In this document: positions 1 to 9,621 of the stretch, in pieces
How positions within the stretch are numbered: the first letter of the stretch is position 1
Layout: every line of letters starts with the position of its first letter
Origin: Brevibacterium sp. UMB1308A
Lineage (GTDB): Bacteria; Actinomycetota; Actinomycetes; Actinomycetales; Brevibacteriaceae
Assembly: GCF_030230605.1 (NCBI RefSeq)
Contig: NZ_JASPDO010000002.1
Location: 62,001 to 126,000, forward strand
Reading direction: 5' to 3'
Length of the DNA stretch: 64,000 nucleotides
The notes under the pieces: model-generated
The model's database searches: none
Told to the model about the DNA's origin: nothing
Seen by the model: the letters and a program-made list of their open reading frames with translations, nothing else
Program-made: the position numbers and the translations under genes

Positions 1-1
1 C

Positions 2-922
2 ACGTCGACCGACGACAAAGGCACGGACAACGCAGAGGAAACAGGCCCCGGCCAGGAGGGTGACACCTCGGGCAATATGCCTGGCCATTACGGCGCCGCG
101 CCGGGCGTGACCGTGCCCACTCCCGCCGCGCTGCCTTTCCAACCGGTTGCGGCCAATGTGTGCGCACCGGCAGGCGAGGGACAAATGGTTGACGTCACGC
201 ACGGGCAGGTGCTCATCAATCCCACCCAGGTCAAAGTGAACGGGGCAGAACGCGCACCCTCAACCGTGAACGTCACCGTGCCAGATTCAGCGCGGACCGC
301 ATTCACTCCTTCAACAACTCAGGACAAAGAGTTCGCCACCCCCGGATCCCAAGTATGGGCAACTGGTGGTGCGAACGCGCCCGCCGTGGGATGGAGCGCA
401 AACGACCTGGATCCGGCACTCGTGAAGTCCATGCAGGTGACGCTCACGCGCGTGAGCGGACCGGGAAACGTCATCATTCAGCAAAAAGACGCGCTAGGGA
501 AGAACACCAAGAACCTTCGTCAAGGTTCGCAGTCGACCGTCACGCCTGGGCAGTTCAGCACCCCCACCTTCATGTTTAACCAACCCGGCGCGTATGACGT
601 GGAGTTTGAAACGCTGACTCGTGAGGTTCACGGACACGAACGCCGGGCCACTGTTGTTCTCCGGTTCAACGTGGGCAAAAAACTGCCAGCTCAGGTGGTC
701 GGCTCGCCCTTAGGCGCGCTCATTGGTCACTGCCAAGCGGCCTCAATCACCGGGGACATTGTGCAAGCCAACCCACCTGCGGATCCCCCTCAAGCTGCCC
801 CAGTAACGCCCGAGGTCGAAGGTCCGTCGAACTGGTGGTGGGGAGTCGTTGGGGCGGCGGTCTTGTGTAGCATTGCGCTGGCGATCCTTGCCGCCAGCGT
901 GTGGGTCAGAGGGGACTCGTAA
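2..922 (+). CDS. Surface-anchored protein with choice-of-anchor M domain, 3' part
   Basis: The frame is open from base 2, so this is the C-terminal part of a longer gene that starts before the window. It begins with an acidic, Gly/Asp/Glu-rich linker. A domain follows that resembles the actinobacterial choice-of-anchor M surface domain: a GSQVW motif, then a GW element, then VSGPGN, then a stretch ending in FNQPGAYDVEFE before a final beta segment. A Pro-rich linker and one C-terminal membrane segment (WWWGVVGAAVLCSIALAILA, then a short basic tail) anchor it. No LPXTG is present. Proteins of this family often accompany metal or putrescine-type ABC transporters, but none is visible here. The stop overlaps the next start (TAATG), so the two products are probably translationally coupled. 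The domain call rests on motif recall, not on a search. Confidence 0.6.
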   Translation, partial: TSTDDKGTDNAEETGPGQEGDTSGNMPGHYGAAPGVTVPTPAALPFQPVAANVCAPAGEGQMVDVTHGQVLINPTQVKVNGAERAPSTVNVTVPDSARTAFTPSTTQDKEFATPGSQVWATGGANAPAVGWSANDLDPALVKSMQVTLTRVSGPGNVIIQQKDALGKNTKNLRQGSQSTVTPGQFSTPTFMFNQPGAYDVEFETLTREVHGHERRATVVLRFNVGKKLPAQVVGSPLGALIGHCQAASITGDIVQANPPADPPQAAPVTPEVEGPSNWWWGVVGAAVLCSIALAILAASVWVRGDS

Positions 923-1839
923 TGCACAGTGAAGACAAGCGTTACGCCAGTAGCCTGCAGGACACTGCCGAAATCCCCAAGGTCCCTACGCAGCCCACAG
1001 GCACTACGCAACCCAAGGTCACAGCGAAACCCAAAGGCACTACGAAGGTGGTAACGACCTCGGCGGGGGTATCCCGGTGGTGGGCAATCCCGCTCATGGC
1101 GATGTCGATTGCGTTGGTGGTACTGGCCGGGCTGCTGTTTGTGAACCTCCGTACGGACGGGGCGGCCAGCGAGGCCGAGGAAGTCGTGGAGATTCCAGCG
1201 CCCGTTGCGCCCTCCATGCCTGCCGTTGACCCGGTGACGGGCGGGGTTGCCGTCGATAACCCGTGGTTGCGAGAGACGAGCGAAAGGTCGGGGATCCCGC
1301 AACGTGTTCTGCAGGCGTATGTCGCGGCAACGGTGTGGGCTGCCCAGCGCAGTCCGCAGTGTGGGTTGTCGTGGAATACGTTGGCTGGAATCGGCAAGAT
1401 CGAGACCGATCACGGACGCTACAAGGGCGCCCGCGTCGATGACTCCGGCGAGGTCACGCCGCACCTCTTTGGGGTTCAGCTGCGTGGTGATGGGACGGCG
1501 CATATTCGCGACACAGACGGCGGGCAACTCGACGGCGACCGGACACACGACCGCGCTGTGGGCCCAATGCAGTTCATTCCAACCACATGGAACCAGTTTG
1601 CTGTGGACGGTAACGGCGACGGTGAGAAAGACCCGCACAACATTGACGATGCGACAGCGTCCGCAGCTGCTTTTCTGTGTGCGAACAACCGGAACCTGAC
1701 CGACGTGAACGGGTACACGGACGCGATCAAGGCATACAACCCGTCGGATCAATACGTGCGCGACGTGGCAAATGAAGCGCAACGCATTGCCCAAGTTGTG
1801 GGTCAGGCTGCGCAAAGCGAGCAAAACGGCGCAATATAA
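922..1839 (+). CDS. Membrane-anchored lytic transglycosylase
   Basis: Start chosen at the ATG in TAATG, overlapping the preceding stop. It has a Thr/Pro/Lys-rich cytoplasmic N-terminus, one membrane segment (WWAIPLMAMSIALVVLAGLL) and an extracytoplasmic transglycosylase domain of the SLT/MltB-like kind. The expected catalytic Glu lies in GIGKIETDHG, and the substrate-cleft motif AVGPMQFIPTTW is intact, followed by a DGNGDG-type loop and an AAAFLC segment. It should cleave the MurNAc-GlcNAc bond of peptidoglycan to a 1,6-anhydro product. Coupling to a surface protein gene suggests a role in opening the wall for that protein or its partners, which is inference. A hairpin overlaps its stop codon. 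Confidence 0.82.
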   Translation: MHSEDKRYASSLQDTAEIPKVPTQPTGTTQPKVTAKPKGTTKVVTTSAGVSRWWAIPLMAMSIALVVLAGLLFVNLRTDGAASEAEEVVEIPAPVAPSMPAVDPVTGGVAVDNPWLRETSERSGIPQRVLQAYVAATVWAAQRSPQCGLSWNTLAGIGKIETDHGRYKGARVDDSGEVTPHLFGVQLRGDGTAHIRDTDGGQLDGDRTHDRAVGPMQFIPTTWNQFAVDGNGDGEKDPHNIDDATASAAAFLCANNRNLTDVNGYTDAIKAYNPSDQYVRDVANEAQRIAQVVGQAAQSEQNGAI

Positions 1840-1868
1840 TGCGTAGTCTCGTTCGCTTTGCGCCGTTT
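1824..1868 (+). terminator. Hairpin at the end of the transglycosylase gene
   Basis: An 11-bp perfect inverted repeat (AAACGGCGCAA at 1824-1834, TTGCGCCGTTT at 1858-1868) is followed by GTT. A second pair, CGCAAAGCGA at 1811-1820 and TCGCTTTGCG at 1853-1862, is an alternative fold. The left arm lies inside the last codons of the gene. It is probably a terminator separating this transcript from the pseudouridine synthase. Confidence 0.55.
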
Positions 1869-1918
1869 GTTAAGGCCGTTTGGCTGATGGAGCCCGAGGT
1901 GTCGGTAGGGTAAGGGGC

Positions 1919-2866
1919 ATGAGAAGCCCGCTACGACCTCGGGAAGGGATCAGCGCAACCCGGTTGCGCGCACCTGGCGGCAATCAGACGCACTCCCGCC
2001 AACACGAACCGGTTCCCGCGACCGTCCGCGACTGGTTGTTAGCCGATTTCCCCGATTCGCGTGAGGAGCTCGACTACATCACCGATCCCCACGGAGGCGG
2101 GCTCGTAGACGAAAATGGCCGACCGGTCACCCTGGAGACACCTGTGACCCCGGGCGGCTTCTACTTCTTCCACCGGATCGTGCCACCAGAAGCGCGCGTG
2201 CCGTTCGACGTGACCGTGGTGCATGAAGACGAACACCTGTTGGTCGTGGACAAACCACACTTCCTGGCGTCGACTCCCAACGGGCGATTCGTGCGTGAAT
2301 GCGTGGTCACTCGGTTGCGAGTAGACCGTGGCGAACCAGACTTAGTGGCCATTCACCGGCTTGACCGTGTGACAGCCGGGCTGCTTGTTCTTTCGCGCAA
2401 CCCAGACACGCGAGGGGCATATCAGCGACTCTTTCAAGACCGAAAAGTGGACAAAACCTATGAGGCCTTAGCGGTTCTTCCGGGCGACTTTGACCCGTCT
2501 GCATTTCCACTCGAGTGCGAGTCGCGGATCGAAAAAGACAAAGGCACACGTGGTGTTAAAGAAGTCGACGGGCCCATCAACGCGCGTTCTCGTATCGAGT
2601 TTTCACACGTGGTGGGTACGTATGAGGGTGATCCGGTTGGCCGGTTTGTGCTCACGCCGCACACGGGCAAAACTCATCAGTTGCGCATTCACATGTTAGG
2701 CGCAGGCGTGCCGATCCTGGGTGATCCCGTGTACCCGCACGACCTGGACCAGGACCCGTACGACTTTTCGCACCCCCTGCGTTTGTGTGCCGTTGGACTT
2801 GGGTTTCGGGACCCGCTCAGTGGCGAGGAACGCCGGTTTGCATCCGGGATCCAGTTAAGCGTGTGA
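1919..2866 (+). CDS. RluA-family RNA pseudouridine synthase
   Basis: The ATG at 1919 is preceded by AAGGGG and is preferred to the upstream in-frame TTG at 1880. The N-terminus is a degenerate S4-like or linker segment. From about residue 90 (VVHEDEHLLVVDKP) the catalytic domain runs to the end. The catalytic Asp lies in HRLDRVTAGLLVL, the standard RluA motif, and the later KTHQLRIHM motif is present. It isomerises uridine to pseudouridine in rRNA or tRNA; the target site cannot be read from the sequence. It is convergent with the HsmA-like gene, 8 bp away. Confidence 0.88.
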   Translation: MRSPLRPREGISATRLRAPGGNQTHSRQHEPVPATVRDWLLADFPDSREELDYITDPHGGGLVDENGRPVTLETPVTPGGFYFFHRIVPPEARVPFDVTVVHEDEHLLVVDKPHFLASTPNGRFVRECVVTRLRVDRGEPDLVAIHRLDRVTAGLLVLSRNPDTRGAYQRLFQDRKVDKTYEALAVLPGDFDPSAFPLECESRIEKDKGTRGVKEVDGPINARSRIEFSHVVGTYEGDPVGRFVLTPHTGKTHQLRIHMLGAGVPILGDPVYPHDLDQDPYDFSHPLRLCAVGLGFRDPLSGEERRFASGIQLSV

Positions 2867-2874
2867 GCGTTCGG

Positions 2875-3270
2875 TTACAGCATTCCTCCCACCATGCCGG
2901 TGAAGTAGGGGACCAGCCAAATACCCCACACCAGAAGCGAAAACTTGTGGAACACCGCACGTGCACGGTCTGAACCTTTGCACATGACGTAAAGCGCCCA
3001 CACAAAGTGGATGGCCATGAGTAGTAGCGCCAGCGCTCCGGTGACCGCCATGATGAGACCCAAGATTTGAGCGGCTTCGCCACCGTAGGTAATAGCGTCA
3101 GACTGTGCGATTCGTCGCATGAACTCGGTTCCAGTTGCGTCACACACTAAACCCAGGCCAAACAGTGCCGCATGCGGCCACGTGAGGACCTTTTTCTTGT
3201 GTTCTGCCCACACGCCCATGGTGTAGAACACCAGAGCCGCGGTGATGAAGGCAATAGCAAAAAACAACAT
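2875..3270 (-). CDS. Small HsmA/TIGR03987-like membrane protein
   Basis: A 131-residue protein with about four membrane segments. Features seen are an N-terminal FYTMGVWAE element, a WPHAALFGLGLVCDATGTEFM segment with the conserved CDATGT core, then two more hydrophobic stretches. This pattern matches the uncharacterised HsmA family (TIGR03987). No reaction is established for the family as far as I know. It is a single-gene unit transcribed toward the pseudouridine synthase gene and divergent from guaB. Confidence 0.7.
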   Translation of the reverse strand: MLFFAIAFITAALVFYTMGVWAEHKKKVLTWPHAALFGLGLVCDATGTEFMRRIAQSDAITYGGEAAQILGLIMAVTGALALLLMAIHFVWALYVMCKGSDRARAVFHKFSLLVWGIWLVPYFTGMVGGML

Positions 3271-3285
3271 AACCCCAGTGTGTGA

Positions 3286-4965
<1,680 letters not shown>

Positions 4966-5007
4966 AGACGGTTAGCAAAACTCACACAGCACATGTACAG
5001 TGTGATG

Positions 5008-5080
5008 CAGACTCGGGGTGCCGCTAAAGGCTGAGATCATACCCGTGAACCTGTTTGGTTAAGACCTGCGAAGGGAAGTC
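5008..5080 (+). ncRNA. TPP riboswitch (THI element) before thiM
   Basis: Conserved TPP-aptamer blocks occur in order: ACTCGGGGTGCC (5011-5022), GGCTGAGA (5029-5036), ACCCGTGAACCTG (5041-5053) and GCGAAGGGAA (5068-5077). The element is compact. Its 3' block supplies the purine-rich Shine-Dalgarno (AAGGGAAG, 4-5 nt before the thiM ATG), so ligand binding should hide the ribosome site directly. A plausible promoter lies just upstream: TTAGCA at 4972-4977 and TACAGT at 4996-5001, with 18-bp spacing. It should repress the thiM-thiE-thiD-tenA operon when TPP is plentiful. Confidence 0.9.
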
Positions 5081-5083
5081 AGC

Positions 5084-5968
5084 ATGACATCTGTATCTGA
5101 AAGCCGTACCGGAAACGCTCCAGAATTCACTCCTGCGTTTCTCACTCACATGCGTGAACTCACGCCCCTGGTGCAATGCATCACCAACACCGTGGTGCAA
5201 GAAGTTGCCGCGAACATTCTGCTCGCATCCGGCGCCTCGCCGGCCATGGTTGACCACGAAGCTGACGCAGCCGCATTCGCCAAGGTCGCCAATGGTGTGT
5301 CTGTGAACTTTGGGACCCCCAGCTCGCACACGTACTTGTCCATTGACGCTGCCGTGCAACAGCGCACCGAGGACGGAACCACCTGGGTGTTAGACCCGGT
5401 TGGTCTGGGAGTGGCTCCGTTCCGAACCGCCCGGGTTTTCCGGGCTTTAAGCGAACGCCCAACCGTGGTGCGCGGAAACGCCTCAGAGGTGGCGGGACTC
5501 GCCGGAATGGGTCAGGGTGCCCGAGGTATCGAAGCAGTTGACGACGTCGAATCGGCTTTGCCTGCCGCGAGTAAGATCAGCAACGAATACGGTTCTGTTG
5601 TCGCGATCTCTGGCCCCACCGACGCGATCGTCACCGCAATCGACGGCACCACCTATGTCAGCCACGTAGAAGGTGGATCCGCCTACATGCCACTCGTCGT
5701 TGGAACCGGTTGCTCCCTGGGCGCGCTCGTAGCAGGGTACGCAGGAACAGCCCACCACCTCCTCGGCGAATCAGCTACCACGGAAGAAAAACTCACCCGC
5801 TACCACCAAGCCACCGTGACCGCGCACGCACACTTCGCGGCAGCCGGTCTGCGCGCACACGAACTGGCAGACGGGCCAGGTAGCTTCAAAGTCCACTTCC
5901 TCGACCAGCTCCACGCAGTTACCGAAACTGATCTGAGCGAAATCAACGTGACCACGGAGGAACTGTGA
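5084..5968 (+). CDS. thiM: Hydroxyethylthiazole kinase
   Basis: The first gene after the TPP riboswitch. It phosphorylates salvaged 4-methyl-5-(2-hydroxyethyl)thiazole. The N-terminal PLVQCITNTVVQEVAANILL is a hallmark. RGNASEV and the GTGCSLGALVAG anion-hole/catalytic motif are intact. The 294-residue length is normal, with a short Ser/Glu-rich leader. The stop overlaps the thiE GTG start (GTGA), which indicates translational coupling. Confidence 0.96.
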   Translation: MTSVSESRTGNAPEFTPAFLTHMRELTPLVQCITNTVVQEVAANILLASGASPAMVDHEADAAAFAKVANGVSVNFGTPSSHTYLSIDAAVQQRTEDGTTWVLDPVGLGVAPFRTARVFRALSERPTVVRGNASEVAGLAGMGQGARGIEAVDDVESALPAASKISNEYGSVVAISGPTDAIVTAIDGTTYVSHVEGGSAYMPLVVGTGCSLGALVAGYAGTAHHLLGESATTEEKLTRYHQATVTAHAHFAAAGLRAHELADGPGSFKVHFLDQLHAVTETDLSEINVTTEEL

Positions 5969-6666
5969 CCAACCCGCGTTTGAGCGACATCGACGCGTCC
6001 CTGTACTTCATCACCGACACCAAAATGTGCGAACAGGCGGGACGCACGGTGGCGCAAACGGTTGAGCTTGCAGTAGCCGGAGGCGCCGGAATCGTGCAAG
6101 TGCGCGACAAGCACGCCACCGACGACACGTTCGCTCAACTCACGTTGGGCGTTCTCGAAGCCGTCGAGAACGCCCGGAGCGCTTACAACATCACGCGCCC
6201 CGTGCCTGTTTTTGTAAACGACCGCGTCGACGTCGCAGCCAGCCTCATCAACGACGGCCACGACATCCACGTCCACGTGGGACAAGACGACACGAGCGTG
6301 CCACGTGTCCGCGAACTCATCGGCAACACGCCACTGATAGGCCTGTCAGCCAACACTCCGGAAGAAATTGAAGTCGCCCGCACGCACGGCGACTTCGGAA
6401 ACGGGGGAGTGGACCTTCTGGGCGTGGGTCCCGTTTGGGACACCGCAACCAAAGAAGGCGCCCCAGCTGGACTCGGAATCGACACGCTCAAGAACCTCAC
6501 AGCCACCTCGGCGATTCCTGTCTTTGCCATTGGCGGAATCAACGCGGAACGGGCAGCGCAACTCAAGGACACCTCGGTCGCGGGAGTGTGCGTGGTATCA
6601 GCAATCTGCCTTGCCACAGACCCACAAGCCGAAGCGCAAAAAATCTACGACGCATTTCGCAACTGA
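5965..6666 (+). CDS. thiE: Thiamine-phosphate synthase
   Basis: The GTG start overlaps the thiM stop. The protein is 233 residues, a TIM-barrel enzyme joining HMP-PP and thiazole phosphate to thiamine phosphate. Seen are the pyrophosphate-binding VQVRDKHA motif, a FVNDRVDVA strand, a glycine-rich LLGVGPVWDTATK and IPVFAIGGI near the end. It works directly downstream of ThiM and ThiD products in the same operon. Confidence 0.95.
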   Translation: MTNPRLSDIDASLYFITDTKMCEQAGRTVAQTVELAVAGGAGIVQVRDKHATDDTFAQLTLGVLEAVENARSAYNITRPVPVFVNDRVDVAASLINDGHDIHVHVGQDDTSVPRVRELIGNTPLIGLSANTPEEIEVARTHGDFGNGGVDLLGVGPVWDTATKEGAPAGLGIDTLKNLTATSAIPVFAIGGINAERAAQLKDTSVAGVCVVSAICLATDPQAEAQKIYDAFRN

Positions 6667-6716
6667 CCCTTGTGGGGGAACCCAAACCAACCACCCCACA
6701 CGATAAGGAGATCGAC

Positions 6717-7571
6717 ATGTCACGACCCCCTGTCGCGTTGAGTATCGCGGGAACCGACCCCTCCGGTGGAGCAGGTGTCCATGCCGACTTAAAAACCTTC
6801 ACGGCCCTGCGCGCATACGGAACTTCGGTGATTACCGCGCTGGTCGCCCAAAACACGCACGGAGTCTCCCGCGTGTACGGGATTGACACCGACTTCGTGT
6901 CTGACCAGTTTGACTCGGTGCTGACGGACATGCCCGTGGACGCGACCAAAACTGGGATGCTGGGCACGCGGCAGCTCGTGGAAATGGTTGCAGAACGCGC
7001 CGGCCGAGGTGGTCTGGGCTTCCTGGTCGTTGACCCTGTCATGGTGGCCACCTCCGGGCACCGCCTGCTCGAAGAAGACGCCGTGGATGCCGTGCGCACG
7101 CTTATGGTGCCCGCCGCCCATGTCATCACGCCCAACCTTCCTGAGGCCGCGCTTCTCTTAGGTGACGACGTTGAACCCGCCCACGACCTCGACACCATGC
7201 GCTACCAGGCACGCGAACTGATCGAACGTGGCGCTCGCGGTGTGCTCGTGAAAGGCGGTCACGGCGAAGGTGATGAAGTCCTCGACGTGCTGGCGCTCAA
7301 CGACGGCACCGACGTCACCCTCACCGAATACCGCCACCAGCGCATCACCACCCCCAACACCCACGGAACCGGGTGCACGCTCTCGGCTGCGATCACCGCG
7401 CTCGCTGCCCGGCAGGCGTTGGAAGGAACCCTGGATGTTCCCGAGGTCGTCGGGACGGCCCTTGACTACCTCGCCCGCGCGTTGGAATCCGGCAAAGACT
7501 GGACACTGTCGCTCGACCTCCACGGGGCCCACGGCCCCGTCGACCACATGGTCACCATCCCAACGCCGTGA
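6717..7571 (+). CDS. thiD: Hydroxymethylpyrimidine (phosphate) kinase
   Basis: Start at the ATG at 6717 with AAGGAG seven bases upstream; the longer frame reaching into thiE is spurious. The 284-residue ribokinase-fold protein begins with ALSIAGTDPSGGAGVHADLKT, the ThiD signature. It has TPNLPEA and the terminal THGTGCTLSAAITA catalytic/anion-hole motif. It makes HMP-PP for ThiE. The 50-bp gap from thiE holds only the ribosome site. Confidence 0.95.
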   Translation: MSRPPVALSIAGTDPSGGAGVHADLKTFTALRAYGTSVITALVAQNTHGVSRVYGIDTDFVSDQFDSVLTDMPVDATKTGMLGTRQLVEMVAERAGRGGLGFLVVDPVMVATSGHRLLEEDAVDAVRTLMVPAAHVITPNLPEAALLLGDDVEPAHDLDTMRYQARELIERGARGVLVKGGHGEGDEVLDVLALNDGTDVTLTEYRHQRITTPNTHGTGCTLSAAITALAARQALEGTLDVPEVVGTALDYLARALESGKDWTLSLDLHGAHGPVDHMVTIPTP

Positions 7572-7619
7572 AGCTCCACCCATAGCCCTCTCCAACCCAC
7601 CCCACTGAAAGGAACACTC

Positions 7620-8375
7620 ATGACTGCGACGACCTCGGCCGCCGAAATTGGTAGTGAACTACGTAACCTTTACGTTGCCGGCCCCCACACGCAAGCCCTG
7701 TGGGACTCCTGCGACGACATCATCACCGCAACCGAAAACCTCACGTACCTGCAGGAACTCGCAGCCGGTGACCTGGACGCACGCGCGTTCACCAACTACC
7801 TCATCCAGGACGAAATCTACCTAGACGGGTACGCACGCACCATGCTTCTGCTGGGGCACCGAGCCCATAACAATGACGACATGCGGTTCTGGGCGACCTC
7901 GGCGGGAACCGCCGTTGCAGTAGAAAACGAAATGCACGAAGCCCTGCTGGCGTCCGATGAATTCTCACACCACATTGCCGAACTCAACGACGAAAACGGC
8001 AAACCAGTCGCTTCACCTACAACCTTGGGATACGTGTCATTCCTCATGGCAACAGCCACGACCGAACCGTACGAGGTGGGTGTGGCCGGCGTTCTCCCAT
8101 GCTTCTGGGTATACGCCCACGTGGGCAAGGTGCTGACCCGTTTGGTAGGCGACGGAATGGCCACGCACCCGTACAAGCAGTGGATCGAAGAATACGACTC
8201 AGAAGACTTCGACGCTGGCACACGTGAGGCTGTCAAGATTCTGGAACGCGAACTGGAAAACGCGCGCCCCGCAGAACGCGAAAAGATGGAAAAAACCTTC
8301 CGTCAGGCGTGCATGTACGAACTGCACTTCTGGGCGTCCGCACGTGTTGTGGAACGTTTTGAACTGGTGAAGTAA
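7620..8375 (+). CDS. tenA: TenA-family aminopyrimidine aminohydrolase (thiaminase II)
   Basis: The last gene of the thi operon, 48 bp after thiD, with AAAGGA before the ATG. The all-helical TenA fold is 251 residues. The metal-free active-site residues are recognisable: Asp in LIQDEIYL, Cys in VLPCFWVYAHVG (aligning with the catalytic Cys of Bacillus TenA) and Glu in YELHFWASA. This is the Cys-containing TenA class, which hydrolyses aminomethylpyrimidine from degraded thiamine to HMP. Its place beside thiM, thiE and thiD fits a salvage route. Confidence 0.93.
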   Translation: MTATTSAAEIGSELRNLYVAGPHTQALWDSCDDIITATENLTYLQELAAGDLDARAFTNYLIQDEIYLDGYARTMLLLGHRAHNNDDMRFWATSAGTAVAVENEMHEALLASDEFSHHIAELNDENGKPVASPTTLGYVSFLMATATTEPYEVGVAGVLPCFWVYAHVGKVLTRLVGDGMATHPYKQWIEEYDSEDFDAGTREAVKILERELENARPAEREKMEKTFRQACMYELHFWASARVVERFELVK

Positions 8376-8455
8376 TAGTTCGCTAGAACCCCTCACTTTG
8401 CGTTGAGTTGCGCATACCATGAGTGCAACGCAGATTTGCCAGGTCAGGAGGGTTC

Positions 8456-9601
8456 ATGAAAATCACCGGTGCGGTCTTACGCGAAATGCGTGCGCAACGC
8501 CCCTACGCGCAGTCCCGTCCCATCGACATCACGACAGTGGAACTGGACGAACCCGGCCCTCACGAAGTACTCATCCGAATGACCGCAGCCGGGCTGTGCC
8601 ACTCTGACCTGTCAGTGGTGGACGGCAACCGACCTCGGCCCCTTCCCATGCTTCTTGGGCACGAAGGCGCCGGGGTCGTCGAAAAGGTGGGCGAAGACGT
8701 CACCGAATTTACCCCCGGAGATCACGTGGTGACGGTGTTCTTGCCACGGTGCGGGCAGTGTGCCAACTGTGCGACCGACGGCAAGCTTCCGTGTACTCCG
8801 GGGACCGCGTCGAACAATGCGGGCGTATTGTCGTTTGACGGGGAGATCCGCCGGCTCAGCGAATCCGGTGACAGCACCGACCAGCGGGCTGGGCGACCCG
8901 GCGAACCCATCAACCACCACTTAGGCGTGAGTGTGTTCGCCACCCACGCTGTTGTCAATGCCGCGTCCATCGTCAAGGTGGGGTCCGACGTCCCGCCCCA
9001 GATCGCAGCGCCCCTCGGTTGCGCGGTTCTCACCGGGGGAGGCGCCGTGCTGAACGCGGGCAAACCTGCTCCCGGCGACGACATCATGGTCGTTGGCCTG
9101 GGCGGTGTGGGCATGGCGGCCCTGCTCACCGCGTTGAGTGTGGGGACCGGCGAGGTGATCGGCGTAGACGCCAACCCGGAAAAGTTGGAGCGTGCCCGTA
9201 AGTTGGGTGCGTCCCAGGTGTACACCCCCGCCGAGGTGGCAGAAGCTGGCGTGAAAGCCCCCGTTGTGATCGAAGCAGCGGGGCACCCGAAAGCGTTTGA
9301 GACCGCGTATTCAGCCACAGCCGTGGGCGGAACCACGGTAACCGTGGGACTGCCTGCTCCGGATGCGATTTCTCAGATTCACCCGTTGACCTTAACCGCT
9401 GAAGCCCGCACCGTTGTGGGCTCGTATTTAGGGTCCGCGGTGCCATCGCGTGACATTCCTCAGTACGAACAGATGTGGCGCGAAGGGAAACTGCCTGTTG
9501 AAGAACTGGTTTCTGGAATCGTGCGCCTGGACGACATCAACGCCGCCATGGACACGCTTGCAGACGGTAAGGCTGTTCGACAGGTGGTTCTCTTTGACTG
9601 A
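8456..9601 (+). CDS. Zinc-dependent alcohol dehydrogenase (MDR family)
   Basis: Start at the ATG at 8456 behind AGGAGG; the in-frame GTG at 8423 is rejected. The 381-residue protein carries the catalytic zinc motif GLCHSDLSV and GHEGAGVV, a structural zinc lobe (CGQCANC, then a fourth Cys) and a Rossmann VVGLGGVGMAALL. This is the class III/class I-like medium-chain dehydrogenase layout. The alcohol or aldehyde substrate is not apparent. It is separated from tenA by 80 bp and is probably its own transcript. Confidence 0.88.
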   Translation: MKITGAVLREMRAQRPYAQSRPIDITTVELDEPGPHEVLIRMTAAGLCHSDLSVVDGNRPRPLPMLLGHEGAGVVEKVGEDVTEFTPGDHVVTVFLPRCGQCANCATDGKLPCTPGTASNNAGVLSFDGEIRRLSESGDSTDQRAGRPGEPINHHLGVSVFATHAVVNAASIVKVGSDVPPQIAAPLGCAVLTGGGAVLNAGKPAPGDDIMVVGLGGVGMAALLTALSVGTGEVIGVDANPEKLERARKLGASQVYTPAEVAEAGVKAPVVIEAAGHPKAFETAYSATAVGGTTVTVGLPAPDAISQIHPLTLTAEARTVVGSYLGSAVPSRDIPQYEQMWREGKLPVEELVSGIVRLDDINAAMDTLADGKAVRQVVLFD

Positions 9602-9621
9602 CCGTGCGATACCCTTAAAGG

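Noticed and set aside
790..1824. A 344-residue open frame on the minus strand opposite the transglycosylase
   Set aside because: It runs through two well-supported plus-strand genes, has no recognisable motif and a composition typical of antisense shadow frames.
6435..6716. Extended N-terminus of ThiD reaching into thiE
   Set aside because: It overlaps thiE in another frame; the ATG at 6717 has a strong ribosome site and the normal N-terminus.
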